The notes beneath the pieces are model-generated. The model saw nothing but the letters and a program-made list of their open reading frames with translations, had not been told where the DNA came from and ran no database searches. From Pseudogracilibacillus sp037072025 (lineage in GTDB: Bacteria; Bacillota; Bacilli; Bacillales; Amphibacillaceae): a stretch of 64,000 nucleotides of DNA. Position 1 is the first letter of the stretch. Every line of letters starts with the position of its first letter. A program made the position numbers and the translations under genes. This document shows positions 34,886 through 43,572 of the stretch, piece after piece. Location: NCBI RefSeq assembly GCF_037072025.1, contig NZ_JAXHDD010000015.1, positions 1-64,000 of the forward strand, written 5' to 3'.

Positions 34886-36064
34886 ATGAAATCAAGATTT
34901 ACTATTTCTATATGTGTTCTATTTATACTTTTCGTTACAGGATGTACAAATCCAGAAAAGGAAGCAGAGCAAGAGGAAAAAAAAGATACTTCCATAGGTA
35001 TAGAAGAAAAGACGAATCCCTCCCTTCCTTCTATATCTACGGAAGACACTTCGAGTTTGGAAGAAGTAAAAGGAGAGATACGTCATGTGCATTATGCTGG
35101 CGATGGGAAAATTTTGATATCCGCAGAAATGTTATATCTATATGATCTAGAAACAGAAAGCATTCTAGCAGAAATTTCACAAGAACCATCAGAGAATGAG
35201 CAGGCTTGGTCGATTGATAACGGCTATGTGGTTATTCAAGAAACGGAAGATGACAGTATTAGTATGACAGAATGGGAGCCTAATTATCAAGGTACTTTCT
35301 ATAACGAGGAGCTAAAACAAGTTTTTGATTTTGACTTCAATCAATTGCTGGAAGAAGACGATTTATTAATGTCATTTAAGCAAATTTCCTTTAATCATGA
35401 TGGAACGCACATGGCTTATGCAACCGACTCAGGTTTATATGTTTATGATTTCAAATTAGAAAAAAAGACAAAAGTACTTGATTTAGTAGCTGATAATCTT
35501 GAGGAACGTTCCAACATAGCGGCATTAGAACAAATTGGCTTTATTAATGGTGGAACAAAGATAGCTTTTAAAGCTCAAACATTACCATCACAACTGGATC
35601 AACCATCTTATGATACTTGTGGAATGGTTAATATAGATGGTACTGATTTGTCTAATCAAACGTTCGATAATTACACTTGTAAAGAATTGATCTCTTATAA
35701 TGACTGGGTGTTATTAACTGAAGACGTAACAAATGCTACTGGAAGATTAATGGTGATGGATGCTAAAACAGAAAAAATAACCATCCATACACTGACAGAG
35801 AAAGAAGAAAGCGGTATCGTTACAGGCTCTGACAAAGGAGCATATTTTGCGACTTTTCATTCATCAGATAAAGAGTTCATCATCCGTATTTATGATACTA
35901 AGACTGGAGAATTGATAAAAAAACTACAGAAACCAGTTGATGAAAAGGCACTTCTTGATCGAATGCCGGTTCTAAAAGTATTGGATGATACAAGAAAAAT
36001 CATTATTTTATTAGGTTCTAAACAAGAAGATATAGAGACGAAAATAATGATTGATCAATTTTAA
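34886..36064 (+). CDS. Lipoprotein with propeller-like repeats (second of pair)
   Basis: A 392-residue lipoprotein: signal MKSRFTISICVLFILF ending in lipobox VTGC, a Glu/Lys-rich linker, then a body with repeated blade-like segments (ILISAEMLYLYDLET, YATDSGLYVYDFKLEKKT, LMVMDAKTEKITI, FIIRIYDTKTGELI) characteristic of WD/TolB-like beta-propellers. The frame opens at 34868, but the ATG at 34886 has a better-placed ribosome site (TTGGAG) and starts exactly at the signal peptide. The propeller reading recurs in the C-terminal part of the fused permease at 38176-40224. Confidence 0.7.
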   Translation: MKSRFTISICVLFILFVTGCTNPEKEAEQEEKKDTSIGIEEKTNPSLPSISTEDTSSLEEVKGEIRHVHYAGDGKILISAEMLYLYDLETESILAEISQEPSENEQAWSIDNGYVVIQETEDDSISMTEWEPNYQGTFYNEELKQVFDFDFNQLLEEDDLLMSFKQISFNHDGTHMAYATDSGLYVYDFKLEKKTKVLDLVADNLEERSNIAALEQIGFINGGTKIAFKAQTLPSQLDQPSYDTCGMVNIDGTDLSNQTFDNYTCKELISYNDWVLLTEDVTNATGRLMVMDAKTEKITIHTLTEKEESGIVTGSDKGAYFATFHSSDKEFIIRIYDTKTGELIKKLQKPVDEKALLDRMPVLKVLDDTRKIIILLGSKQEDIETKIMIDQF

Positions 36065-36093
36065 ATCCATTATTTTAAAAGGAGCATCTACTA

Positions 36094-36963
36094 TTGAAAG
36101 TATCATTTGAAAGAATTTCTAAAAAATACAAGAAAAAATGGGTACTAAAAGATTTCACTTCCCATTTAGAATACGGTATCTATGGTCTACTGGGCGAAAA
36201 CGGCGCTGGTAAAACCACATTAATTAATATATTTGTTGGTATTTTAAAAAGTGATCAAGGTAGGATATTAATTAATGGTACTGACGTTAAAAAAATTGGT
36301 ATTGATTTTCTATCTCATATAGGTTATTTACCGCAGTATCCTCAATTTTACAAAGAGTTTAAAGTCATGGAGTTTTTACGATATATGTCTGTACTAAAAG
36401 GAATACCAAAAGAACAAGGAGAAAAAAGAGCAAAAGAATTATTAGAAATGGTCAATTTAAGTGAAGCTAAGGATATGAAGGTTGGTGCTCTATCGGGAGG
36501 AATGCGACAACGCGTTGGTATTGCTCAAGCAATGCTTAATGATCCGGATATTTTAATTTTAGATGAACCTACAGCTGGGCTTGACCCCCAAGAAAGAATT
36601 CGATTTCGCAACTTAATTACGAAGTTTTCAAAAAATAGAATTGTCTTGTTAGCGACACATATTGTATCAGATATTGAGCATGTAGCTAATCAGGTTATTT
36701 TACTAAAAGATGGAGAACTTCTTAGGCAGGGAGCTCCTCAGAAACTTACAGATGAAATAATGGGAAAAGTTTGGTCTATCACAGCGACAGACGATGCTTT
36801 AGAAGAAATGCTTCATCTTAAAATTAGTAGCATGATGCGAGATGACCAAGGGATACATTTAAGAGTGATTGCAGACGATAAACCCAATGACCATGCTGTT
36901 CATGTAAAGCCAAACTTAGAGGATGTATTCTTGTATTATTCTAGTGAGGGTGAAAAATGGTGA
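36094..36963 (+). CDS. ABC transporter ATPase
   Basis: A 289-residue ATPase: Walker A GENGAGKT (about 35-42), signature LSGGMRQRVGIAQ, Walker B ILILDEPTAGLD, His switch LLATHIV. The C-terminal extension is short. TTG start 9 nt after AAAAGGAG. The next gene's ATG lies 4 nt before this stop, so translation is coupled. With the two following permeases it forms an ABC-2 type transporter belonging to the repeat-bounded cassette. Confidence 0.88.
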   Translation: MKVSFERISKKYKKKWVLKDFTSHLEYGIYGLLGENGAGKTTLINIFVGILKSDQGRILINGTDVKKIGIDFLSHIGYLPQYPQFYKEFKVMEFLRYMSVLKGIPKEQGEKRAKELLEMVNLSEAKDMKVGALSGGMRQRVGIAQAMLNDPDILILDEPTAGLDPQERIRFRNLITKFSKNRIVLLATHIVSDIEHVANQVILLKDGELLRQGAPQKLTDEIMGKVWSITATDDALEEMLHLKISSMMRDDQGIHLRVIADDKPNDHAVHVKPNLEDVFLYYSSEGEKW

Positions 36964-38195
36964 GATTGTTCTTTTTTGAGTTTCGAAAACATTTCATGAA
37001 AAAATCTTTAATAATCGTAATGATATGCTTTAGTTTATTAAATGTTGCGAAAATATATAGTGAATATCATGAGAAATCACTATTATCCTCATCAGCTAAT
37101 CCGGACTGGCATGAACTTTATTGGGGTGAACTCTATGAAAAGTTTAAGGGAGTTATGACCAAGCAAAAGATTGAATCGTTAATGTCTATCTATCAACCAT
37201 TAGAGCAACAAACAGCGGATAAGACTGCTAGTACTGAAAGCAATAATCCGAATACATATACTGGAAATCTATACAACGATCATCTATTTTTTAAATGGAA
37301 TTTTGTTGACCCGATGGAATATTCTTATATGTACCAACAGTATGCAAATGATGTTGTAAAAAACGCTAACGAAAACTTATCTTTTTTTGAATCGCTAGGA
37401 AATGATTATGAATATAAAAAAAACAGCATCATACTAGATCGATTTCAAGGAAGAAGTATCGATTCATTTTCCTATACCGAAATGTTTCAATACTATATTC
37501 ATTATGATTTTTCTGCTTTTCTTGTCATATTAATATGTTTATATGCTTTAATGAGTGTATTCGTAACGGAAAAGGAAACAGAAATGGATGTACTTTTGTT
37601 GACCACTAAAGCAGGTGGACAAAAAACTATTTTTGCCAAGCTGTTTTCTGCCTCCATCTTTGTTTGTGCTGTTTCCTTTTGGTTTGGACTCATTGATTTT
37701 ATTGCATTTGCTAGTTCTTTCGGTTCTTTAGAAGCGAAATTTTCACCAATATATGCCATTGAAAATTTTGCAGATACCGCCCTGAATATAAGTTTAGGAG
37801 AATATGCACTAATATCATTAATGGTAAAGACGATAGGATTTTTGATCGTTTCGTATCTGTTTTTATTCGTTTCATTATTCTTTAAAAATGCTTTACTTCC
37901 ATTTATCATTAGCTTGTTTTTTGCGTTCGGATTGATTTATTTTCAAGAAGCATACATGGGTTCGGAGCGAATCATCTTGAAGGTGATTAATCCATTTTCT
38001 TTAGTTGTTCATCGCATGTTATTTAGTGGTACAGAGTTTGTGAATATATTTGGGTTTCCTATGCTTAGCTATACAGCAGCTATCTGTTTTGGAATAATAT
38101 GTGGAGGAATTTTTCTGTTAGCCATTTTCATCTTTCAAAGAAAAAATACTATATACCGAATCGGGGTGAAGCAACGTGGCGATATGGTGGTATGA
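36957..38195 (+). CDS. ABC-2 type permease
   Basis: A 412-residue membrane protein. One N-terminal helix (about 15-30) is followed by a large extracytoplasmic segment (about 35-170, with FKWNFVDPMEYSYMYQQY) and six C-terminal helices (about 180-405). VTEKETEMDVLLLTTKAG is the coupling-helix region typical of ABC-2 permeases. It overlaps both its neighbours (7 nt with the ATPase, 20 nt with the next permease), indicating tight translational coupling. Confidence 0.8.
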   Translation: MVRLFFFEFRKHFMKKSLIIVMICFSLLNVAKIYSEYHEKSLLSSSANPDWHELYWGELYEKFKGVMTKQKIESLMSIYQPLEQQTADKTASTESNNPNTYTGNLYNDHLFFKWNFVDPMEYSYMYQQYANDVVKNANENLSFFESLGNDYEYKKNSIILDRFQGRSIDSFSYTEMFQYYIHYDFSAFLVILICLYALMSVFVTEKETEMDVLLLTTKAGGQKTIFAKLFSASIFVCAVSFWFGLIDFIAFASSFGSLEAKFSPIYAIENFADTALNISLGEYALISLMVKTIGFLIVSYLFLFVSLFFKNALLPFIISLFFAFGLIYFQEAYMGSERIILKVINPFSLVVHRMLFSGTEFVNIFGFPMLSYTAAICFGIICGGIFLLAIFIFQRKNTIYRIGVKQRGDMVV

Positions 38196-40224
38196 GATTA
38201 AAAAAATGTTTTATTATCAAAAAGGATGGCTTTGGGTTAGTTTATACTTTAGTTTTAGTTTAGCCTTTCTTTTCATTTTTGATACGCCGAAAAATCCAGA
38301 AATAGTAATGAATACTTCTGATTATCACTATTATTTAGATTTGGTACATGGCCCGCATACAGAAGAAACCGAGCAACTATTTAAAAATGAAGCTGCTAAA
38401 ATTTCTGAAGCGCAGGTAGCATTGACAAAAATATATGACGATTATTATGATGGGCATATTTCAGAGAAAGAACTACAAGATTCAATTCCTAGCTTAGAAA
38501 AAATAATAGAGAATGAACAGGGTTTTAAAGTTATTTTTGACCAATATATGTATGTCCGTGAAAACCCAGATAATCGATACTATTTAGCTACAAATGGTTG
38601 GGATGGTTTGTTATCTACCGAACAGTTGGACTTTGGTTTATTGTTATTGTTATTACTACTAGTGACTCCTGTATTTTGTGCGGAATTTTCAAGTGACATG
38701 CATTCTCTCCACTTGACATTACGCAAAGGAACAAGAGAGCACGCGATTACTAAAATGTTGCTAGTGCTCCTCGTTGTGATTGTCATTTCTATTTTATCAG
38801 TCATGATGAGATATGGATTTTATGAGATGAGATATGGTTTAGATCATGGAGACTACCCGCTTCAAAGTTTATCTTACTTTGGGACATCTCTAAAGAAGCT
38901 TTCATTATCCTCGACATTTTTATGGTCTACAAGTTTAAAACTATTTGGGAATTTGATTTTTGTGATGTTCATTATGTTATTTTCTGTATGGACGAGAAAA
39001 TATGCTTTAACGTTATTTTCTTCGACCATCATCATTTTACTTCCTTACTTTCTATTTAATCTAGAATCATCTAAATATTTCATGCCTGGTCCACTTGGCT
39101 TCATGCTTTCTACAGGTTTTTTTAGAGGAAGTGAATATGAACAAGATACTTTTACTGATCAAATGAACGTACTATTTAATGAAGTGCCAATGATGACGAT
39201 TCTTCTCTTACTATCTGTTAACTTATGCATAGGAATTTTTGCATGGATAGTCATTCTTCATCGACATACTAACGTATGGAGGACGAGGAAAGTTCGTTAT
39301 AATCTTAAGGCTTCTAGCTCAATATTTATGTTCTTTCTTCTCGTTTTTCTTATGGGGTGTAATCCTGAATCCGATGTAAGTAAGGAACATAGTATTTTCA
39401 ACTCTATATCTAGACAAAGTTTCGAAAATGAATTCTACGACTTTTATATAGATGAAACAGACTTAGATCATACTCGACCTGTATTTAAAAATAAAAAAAC
39501 AGGAGAAATTAAAGATCTTATAAGAAATCCTTTGTCCTCTTTAACTAGTGTAGAACCTTATATATATGGTAATGATTCATACGTCTATTATATGAAAATG
39601 GATTATGATAAGTCAGGTTTTTATCAGTTATACAATCGGCTTTCCCTTATCGAGGTGGATACAACAACCTTTGATGAAAAAGTAATCTATGAGCAAAATA
39701 CAAATACGGATAGAGATACTTTTCTAGGTCTACATACGACAGATGATATAGATTTTCTTGGCATCACTTCTGTTTTTGTGGATAAGGAACATATTTATCT
39801 TGTGGTTGATGATAATCAAATAAGACGAATTAGTCGATTAACAGGAAAAACAGATACGATTATTCAAACTTCTATATCTAACAATATAGCTTATGACGGT
39901 AGATATATTTATTATCCAAATGAAGCTTACCAAATTATCAAGTATGATACTCAAACAGAAAAAGAGATCACTATTCCTGAAATTATTTCGACACAGTTTT
40001 TCCTTACAGAAAGTGAATTGTTTTATATCAACCGACAGGATAATTATAGCATTTATGCCATGAACTTAAGCCATTCTAACATTCGAAAAGTCATGGATAA
40101 ACCGGTATGGAGTATTACTTGTGATAATGATTATATTTATTACGAAAGTAAGATAGACAACAAATCCTATCGAGTAGATAAGGATGGACAAAATGATACA
40201 CTTTTAATGAATGGAGACGAGTAA
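38176..40224 (+). CDS. ABC-2 type permease fused via an internal lipobox to a propeller-like domain
   Basis: A 682-residue protein. Residues 1-380 look like a full ABC-2 permease (N-terminal helix, external segment 35-150, then six helices; coupling region LTLRKGTREHAITKMLLV). The last hydrophobic stretch reads SIFMFFLLVFLMGCNPES, a perfect lipoprotein signal with lipobox LMGC near residue 395, followed by about 285 residues of blade-like repeats (YIYGNDSYVYYMKMD, HIYLVVDDNQIRRISRLTG, YIYYPNEAYQIIKYD, YIYYESKIDNKSYRVD), DUF5050/TolB-like. It thus looks like a permease fused to a former lipoprotein. GTG start after GGGGTGA. No internal stop or obvious frameshift. A signal-peptidase II cut here would release a lipid-anchored domain; untested. 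Confidence 0.75.
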   Translation: MAIWWYEIKKMFYYQKGWLWVSLYFSFSLAFLFIFDTPKNPEIVMNTSDYHYYLDLVHGPHTEETEQLFKNEAAKISEAQVALTKIYDDYYDGHISEKELQDSIPSLEKIIENEQGFKVIFDQYMYVRENPDNRYYLATNGWDGLLSTEQLDFGLLLLLLLLVTPVFCAEFSSDMHSLHLTLRKGTREHAITKMLLVLLVVIVISILSVMMRYGFYEMRYGLDHGDYPLQSLSYFGTSLKKLSLSSTFLWSTSLKLFGNLIFVMFIMLFSVWTRKYALTLFSSTIIILLPYFLFNLESSKYFMPGPLGFMLSTGFFRGSEYEQDTFTDQMNVLFNEVPMMTILLLLSVNLCIGIFAWIVILHRHTNVWRTRKVRYNLKASSSIFMFFLLVFLMGCNPESDVSKEHSIFNSISRQSFENEFYDFYIDETDLDHTRPVFKNKKTGEIKDLIRNPLSSLTSVEPYIYGNDSYVYYMKMDYDKSGFYQLYNRLSLIEVDTTTFDEKVIYEQNTNTDRDTFLGLHTTDDIDFLGITSVFVDKEHIYLVVDDNQIRRISRLTGKTDTIIQTSISNNIAYDGRYIYYPNEAYQIIKYDTQTEKEITIPEIISTQFFLTESELFYINRQDNYSIYAMNLSHSNIRKVMDKPVWSITCDNDYIYYESKIDNKSYRVDKDGQNDTLLMNGDE

Positions 40225-40340
40225 AATGTTCCTCCATTTCCTAAAATACAGCAGATTAATTTTTATTAGCCTATTGAATTTTTCAGTTGTTTTTTTGTGA
40301 GTATATCTTTTTAATACAAAATAGAAATTCTTTTCAAAAA

Positions 40341-40479
40341 ATGCAACAAACCGCCCATTTGAATCGGACTTAATATAAAAGGGAATTTTCATTGGTCAAC
40401 AACACACATCTTTTTTATAATATTTTTCGAAATATGCAACAAATGTCCCTTTTCAATTGGGACTTACTATAAGGGAGGG
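40341..40479 (+). repeat. Pair of imperfect direct repeats
   Basis: ATGCAACAAA…AATCGGACTTA…AAAAGGGA at 40341-40384 recurs as ATGCAACAAA…AATTGGGACTTA…TAAGGGA at 40434-40479. The second copy contains a GTCCC/GGGAC hairpin. Function unknown; possibly attenuator-like or the remains of a small element. Confidence 0.5.
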
Positions 40480-40574
40480 AATATCGTTGTTTAACGTTGA
40501 TGTTTTTTTATAAACATTCTTTAGAATCACAAAAAGATAGTAAAAATGTTGGCATGTTATGAAAAAATTTGTTG

Positions 40575-40684
40575 AAGGACATGAAGGGAAATACTTTGTT
40601 CCTTAAACTTGAGAAACTTTTCATGTCCTTGATTTTTCGGCAAAGTACTCTTTTCAAACGTATTAGTCGTGATGAGAGTACTTT
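40575..40684. other. Two adjacent perfect hairpins in the intergenic region
   Basis: Stem 1 is AAGGACATGAA (40575-40585) with TTCATGTCCTT (40620-40630). Stem 2 is AAAGTACTCT (40642-40651) with AGAGTACTTT (40675-40684). Neither is followed by a T-run long enough to be a clear terminator. They lie between the end of the cassette operon and the right direct repeat. Confidence 0.5.
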
Positions 40685-40788
40685 ATGTGTTGTTTTTTGA
40701 TGCGTGCCATGTTCCTCCAATCTCTATAATCACGCCTATATTGTATCATGAACGAATGTTTTCTTCAGCGATTATAGTGGAAAAAAAT

Positions 40789-40883
40789 CCACTCGACATC
40801 TCGAAAACAACTCGGCATCTTGGAAATCCGCTCAACTTCCTAGAAATTCGACTTGACGTCTTTGAAATTCACCCAACATGTTT
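40789..40883 (+). repeat. Degenerate 20-bp-period repeats; right 93-bp direct repeat
   Basis: Bases 40791-40883 are identical to 30899-30991 and in the same orientation. The preceding base differs (C versus G), as does the first following base (C versus T). Same 20-bp family as the array at 55576-56396. Confidence 0.9.
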
Positions 40884-40909
40884 CTAAAGATCTAGTTATC
40901 TCATTTTCT

Positions 40910-42202
40910 TCAATATTTTTCAAGAAAACTTTTTAACACATGTACAGCCTGCACACAATCATTTAAGTCGGACCATTCGGCAGGATTATGACTTATTCCA
41001 TCTTTACTTTTTACAAAAAGCATAGCGGCAGGAATTTCTTCACCTATGATCATCGCATCATGACCAGCCCCACTTGGTAAATAGAATGGAGTAATACCAT
41101 GTTCTTCTAGGGCATCTTTTAATAATGCTTGATTTTCCTCATTTATTGGAACAGGAGCAACTCGTGCTTTTTCCTCCCACTCTAATCCTACTCCGTGTTT
41201 TTCTGCAATTGCCTTTGCCGCTTCCTTCACTTGTTTAACGATAGTTTCTTGGTCAATCTGATTAATATCTCTCATATCAACATATAAACTAACCTCTCCT
41301 GGGATAACATTTACACCATTCGGCTTTACAGACATTTTCCCAACAGTTGCAACTGCATTTTCACTAATACCTATAGGGATTTCCGGTACGCGCTGGATGA
41401 ATTCGCTTGCAGCAACAAGCGCATCTTTTCTATCGTTCATTGGTGTATTCCCTGCATGTCCGGCCTCTCCAGTAAAGGTAAACTCTACCCAATAAGGGCC
41501 TGCGATACCTGTTACAATTCCACAAGGTAAGTTTTCTCTTTCCAGTCTTTTTCCCTGTTCAATATGAACTTCAACAAAAAGTTCATATGCTTTCATATTG
41601 CGTTTTGAGGCAACATATCCATCGACCGTTAAGCCGATCGACTGTAAAACTTCGGTAAAAGATAGTCCTGCTAGATCCGTTAATTTTAAGCTTTCTTCCA
41701 CATTTCCTTTACCAGTTACCGCTTTACTCCCGTGAAAACCACTATTAAACCGGGATCCTTCTTCATCTGTAAAAATGACAACCTCATACGGTCTTTCCGG
41801 TACATACCCTTCTTCCTCCCAAGCTTGTGCTACTTCAAGCGCTGCGAGCACGCCAAGCGGACCATCAAAATGACCACCATTTGGCACACTATCGACATGG
41901 GACCCGCTTAAGATTGTCTTTTTCGTTGGATCTTTACCTTCTAGCCGACCAAACACATTTCCAGCTCCATCAGTCGTTACTGTCAGTCCCGCTTCCTTCA
42001 TCCACTCGGAGATGAGCTTCTTTGCTTGTAACTCTTTTGGTGAAAAACCTGGACGATTGGAACCGTTGTCATCTGTGAGCCCAATTTGAGCTATTTTGTG
42101 TAACCGTGAAGCAAGACGCTCACCATTTATTCCATTTAGATCCAATGATGTATCATAATTCACAAATAATTTCTCTTTTAGTGGAAATTCTTTTTCACCC
42201 AT
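40910..42202 (-). CDS. M20-type hydantoinase/carbamoylase-family amidase (HyuC/AmaB-like)
   Basis: A 430-residue zinc amidohydrolase of the N-carbamoyl-L-amino acid hydrolase/allantoate amidohydrolase group. Metal-site motifs are present: SGSHVDSVPNGGHFDG (about 105-120), FTDEEGSRF (about 150), and the C-terminal HNPAEWSD. A lid/dimerisation domain is inserted at about 215-330 (GEAGHAGNTPMNDRKDAL). Substrate (carbamoyl-amino acid, allantoate or ureidoglycolate type) cannot be decided from sequence. Ribosome site AGGAGAG. Monocistronic, with no hydantoinase or purine genes beside it. Confidence 0.85.
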   Translation of the reverse strand: MGEKEFPLKEKLFVNYDTSLDLNGINGERLASRLHKIAQIGLTDDNGSNRPGFSPKELQAKKLISEWMKEAGLTVTTDGAGNVFGRLEGKDPTKKTILSGSHVDSVPNGGHFDGPLGVLAALEVAQAWEEEGYVPERPYEVVIFTDEEGSRFNSGFHGSKAVTGKGNVEESLKLTDLAGLSFTEVLQSIGLTVDGYVASKRNMKAYELFVEVHIEQGKRLERENLPCGIVTGIAGPYWVEFTFTGEAGHAGNTPMNDRKDALVAASEFIQRVPEIPIGISENAVATVGKMSVKPNGVNVIPGEVSLYVDMRDINQIDQETIVKQVKEAAKAIAEKHGVGLEWEEKARVAPVPINEENQALLKDALEEHGITPFYLPSGAGHDAMIIGEEIPAAMLFVKSKDGISHNPAEWSDLNDCVQAVHVLKSFLEKY

Positions 42203-42350
42203 TCCTATCTCTCCTACTCTATTTATTAAAATATTTTCATGATTTTTATTGCTTTAATTCTACTTAGTAGAAGTATACGACAACATAGTAACAGCATGGT
42301 TATTTGGTAAAAGTATCCCTTCTTGTGCTTATTTAAAACGCAAAAATGCC

Positions 42351-42550
42351 TGCAGACAGTTTCATGCTTGATTTCTACAATTTTTGTCCGCAAGAACACG
42401 GTGCGGACAATTCCATGCTTTGTTTCTGTAATTTTTGTCTGCGACGACACGCTGCGACATTTTCATACTTGGTTTCTGCAATTTTTGTTTGCGAGAACGG
42501 GTTACAAACAACTTTGTGCGGTTATTCAAGCATTTTTTGTCTGCGGTTTT
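42351..42550. repeat. Four imperfect tandem repeats of about 51 bp
   Basis: Units begin near 42351, 42402, 42453 and 42502. The pattern is TGCGGACAATTCCATGCTT, then a TTTCTGNAATTTTTGTCTGCG core and a variable GAACACG linker. Frames on the plus strand stay open across it, but there is no ribosome site and composition is repeat-driven. It occupies most of the 540-bp gap between the amidase and the ECF operon; nothing else was seen there. Confidence 0.65.
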
Positions 42551-42741
42551 TCAGCCTCAAAAGATTAAAAGCGTGTATTCATAAAGCGATATTTTACGTC
42601 ATAATTGTGCTCAAATCTCTACAGCCTTAGCACATTGCACAGATTATGAATTTTGTCGCAAAAACAATAAATTAATATTAATAGACCGGTGATCATGCTT
42701 CATTTTTTCCAAGAAGAAAAACTAGCTCTCTTCCTCATTGT

Positions 42742-43572
42742 TTACATAAACGGATTATAAAATCTGCTCCCGTCATAAAATGTTATAATTAATGATACTA
42801 CCAAAATAATAGCACCGATTACGATTGTTACATAATCTTTTTGTTTAAAACCTCTTTCACTGTACCAAGTTCGTTTTTTCTTTTTCCCAAATGCACGAAG
42901 TTCCATCGCATTGCTTATCGTATCAATTCGGTCTAAACTTGATAAAATAAGTGGTAATACAATCGATGTTGCATTTTTTACTCGTTTAAATAACTTTTCT
43001 TTACTTGATAGATCAATTCCTCGAGCTTGTTGTGCTTGAGCAATTGTCCGGAAGTCTCTTTGAATATCCGGAATATAACGAAGAGCAAGCGATACTGAGT
43101 AAGCTATTTTATAATTGACACCAATTTTATTTAATGATGCAGCAAATTCACTTGGATGCGTTGTGACAACAAATAAAAGTGCCGCCGGGATGACTGCAAA
43201 GTATTTTAGTGTGATATTCGTTTGATAAAAAAACTGTTCCAACGTCAGATTATATCTTCCAGCGATTTCAAACAACACATGGCTAGTGCCATAAATTTTA
43301 ACACCTTCTTGCGGAGAAAAAATATAGATCGCAATATTATTTAATAATAAAAATGCTAATATAAATAATAACACAAACCCAATTTCACGAATCTTTATTT
43401 TAGATATTTTAAAAATAACAATACTGAAAATAAATAGGAACAGTAAAATACGTGTATCATACGTAAGCATTGCAATACTTGACCACATAATAAAAATAAT
43501 TAATTTCGTTGCTCCAGACAATTCATGAATAAAAGATTTCCTATCAATGTACGCTAACATTTCTGTTGCCAA
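42742..43572 (-). CDS. ECF transporter membrane subunit EcfT
   Basis: A 276-residue T component with five to six helices and the two coupling motifs AQQARGID (about 183-190) and NAMELRAFG (about 222-230) that dock onto the ATPase. Start is TTG, 9 nt after AAGGAGG; the ATG four codons later lacks spacing. The gene overlaps the 3' end of the ATPase gene by 29 nt. Last gene of a T-box-led operon, so its substrate is probably methionine-related. Confidence 0.88.
   Translation of the reverse strand: MATEMLAYIDRKSFIHELSGATKLIIFIMWSSIAMLTYDTRILLFLFIFSIVIFKISKIKIREIGFVLLFILAFLLLNNIAIYIFSPQEGVKIYGTSHVLFEIAGRYNLTLEQFFYQTNITLKYFAVIPAALLFVVTTHPSEFAASLNKIGVNYKIAYSVSLALRYIPDIQRDFRTIAQAQQARGIDLSSKEKLFKRVKNATSIVLPLILSSLDRIDTISNAMELRAFGKKKKRTWYSERGFKQKDYVTIVIGAIILVVSLIITFYDGSRFYNPFM

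Noticed and set aside
36957..40224. Lactococcin-972-type bacteriocin export cluster
   Set aside because: The secreted protein lacks the lactococcin 972 pattern and the permeases are ordinary ABC-2 type rather than the large bacteriocin-associated membrane protein.
42323..42630. Plus-strand open frames of 81 and 94 codons
   Set aside because: They simply translate the 51-bp repeats and have no ribosome site.
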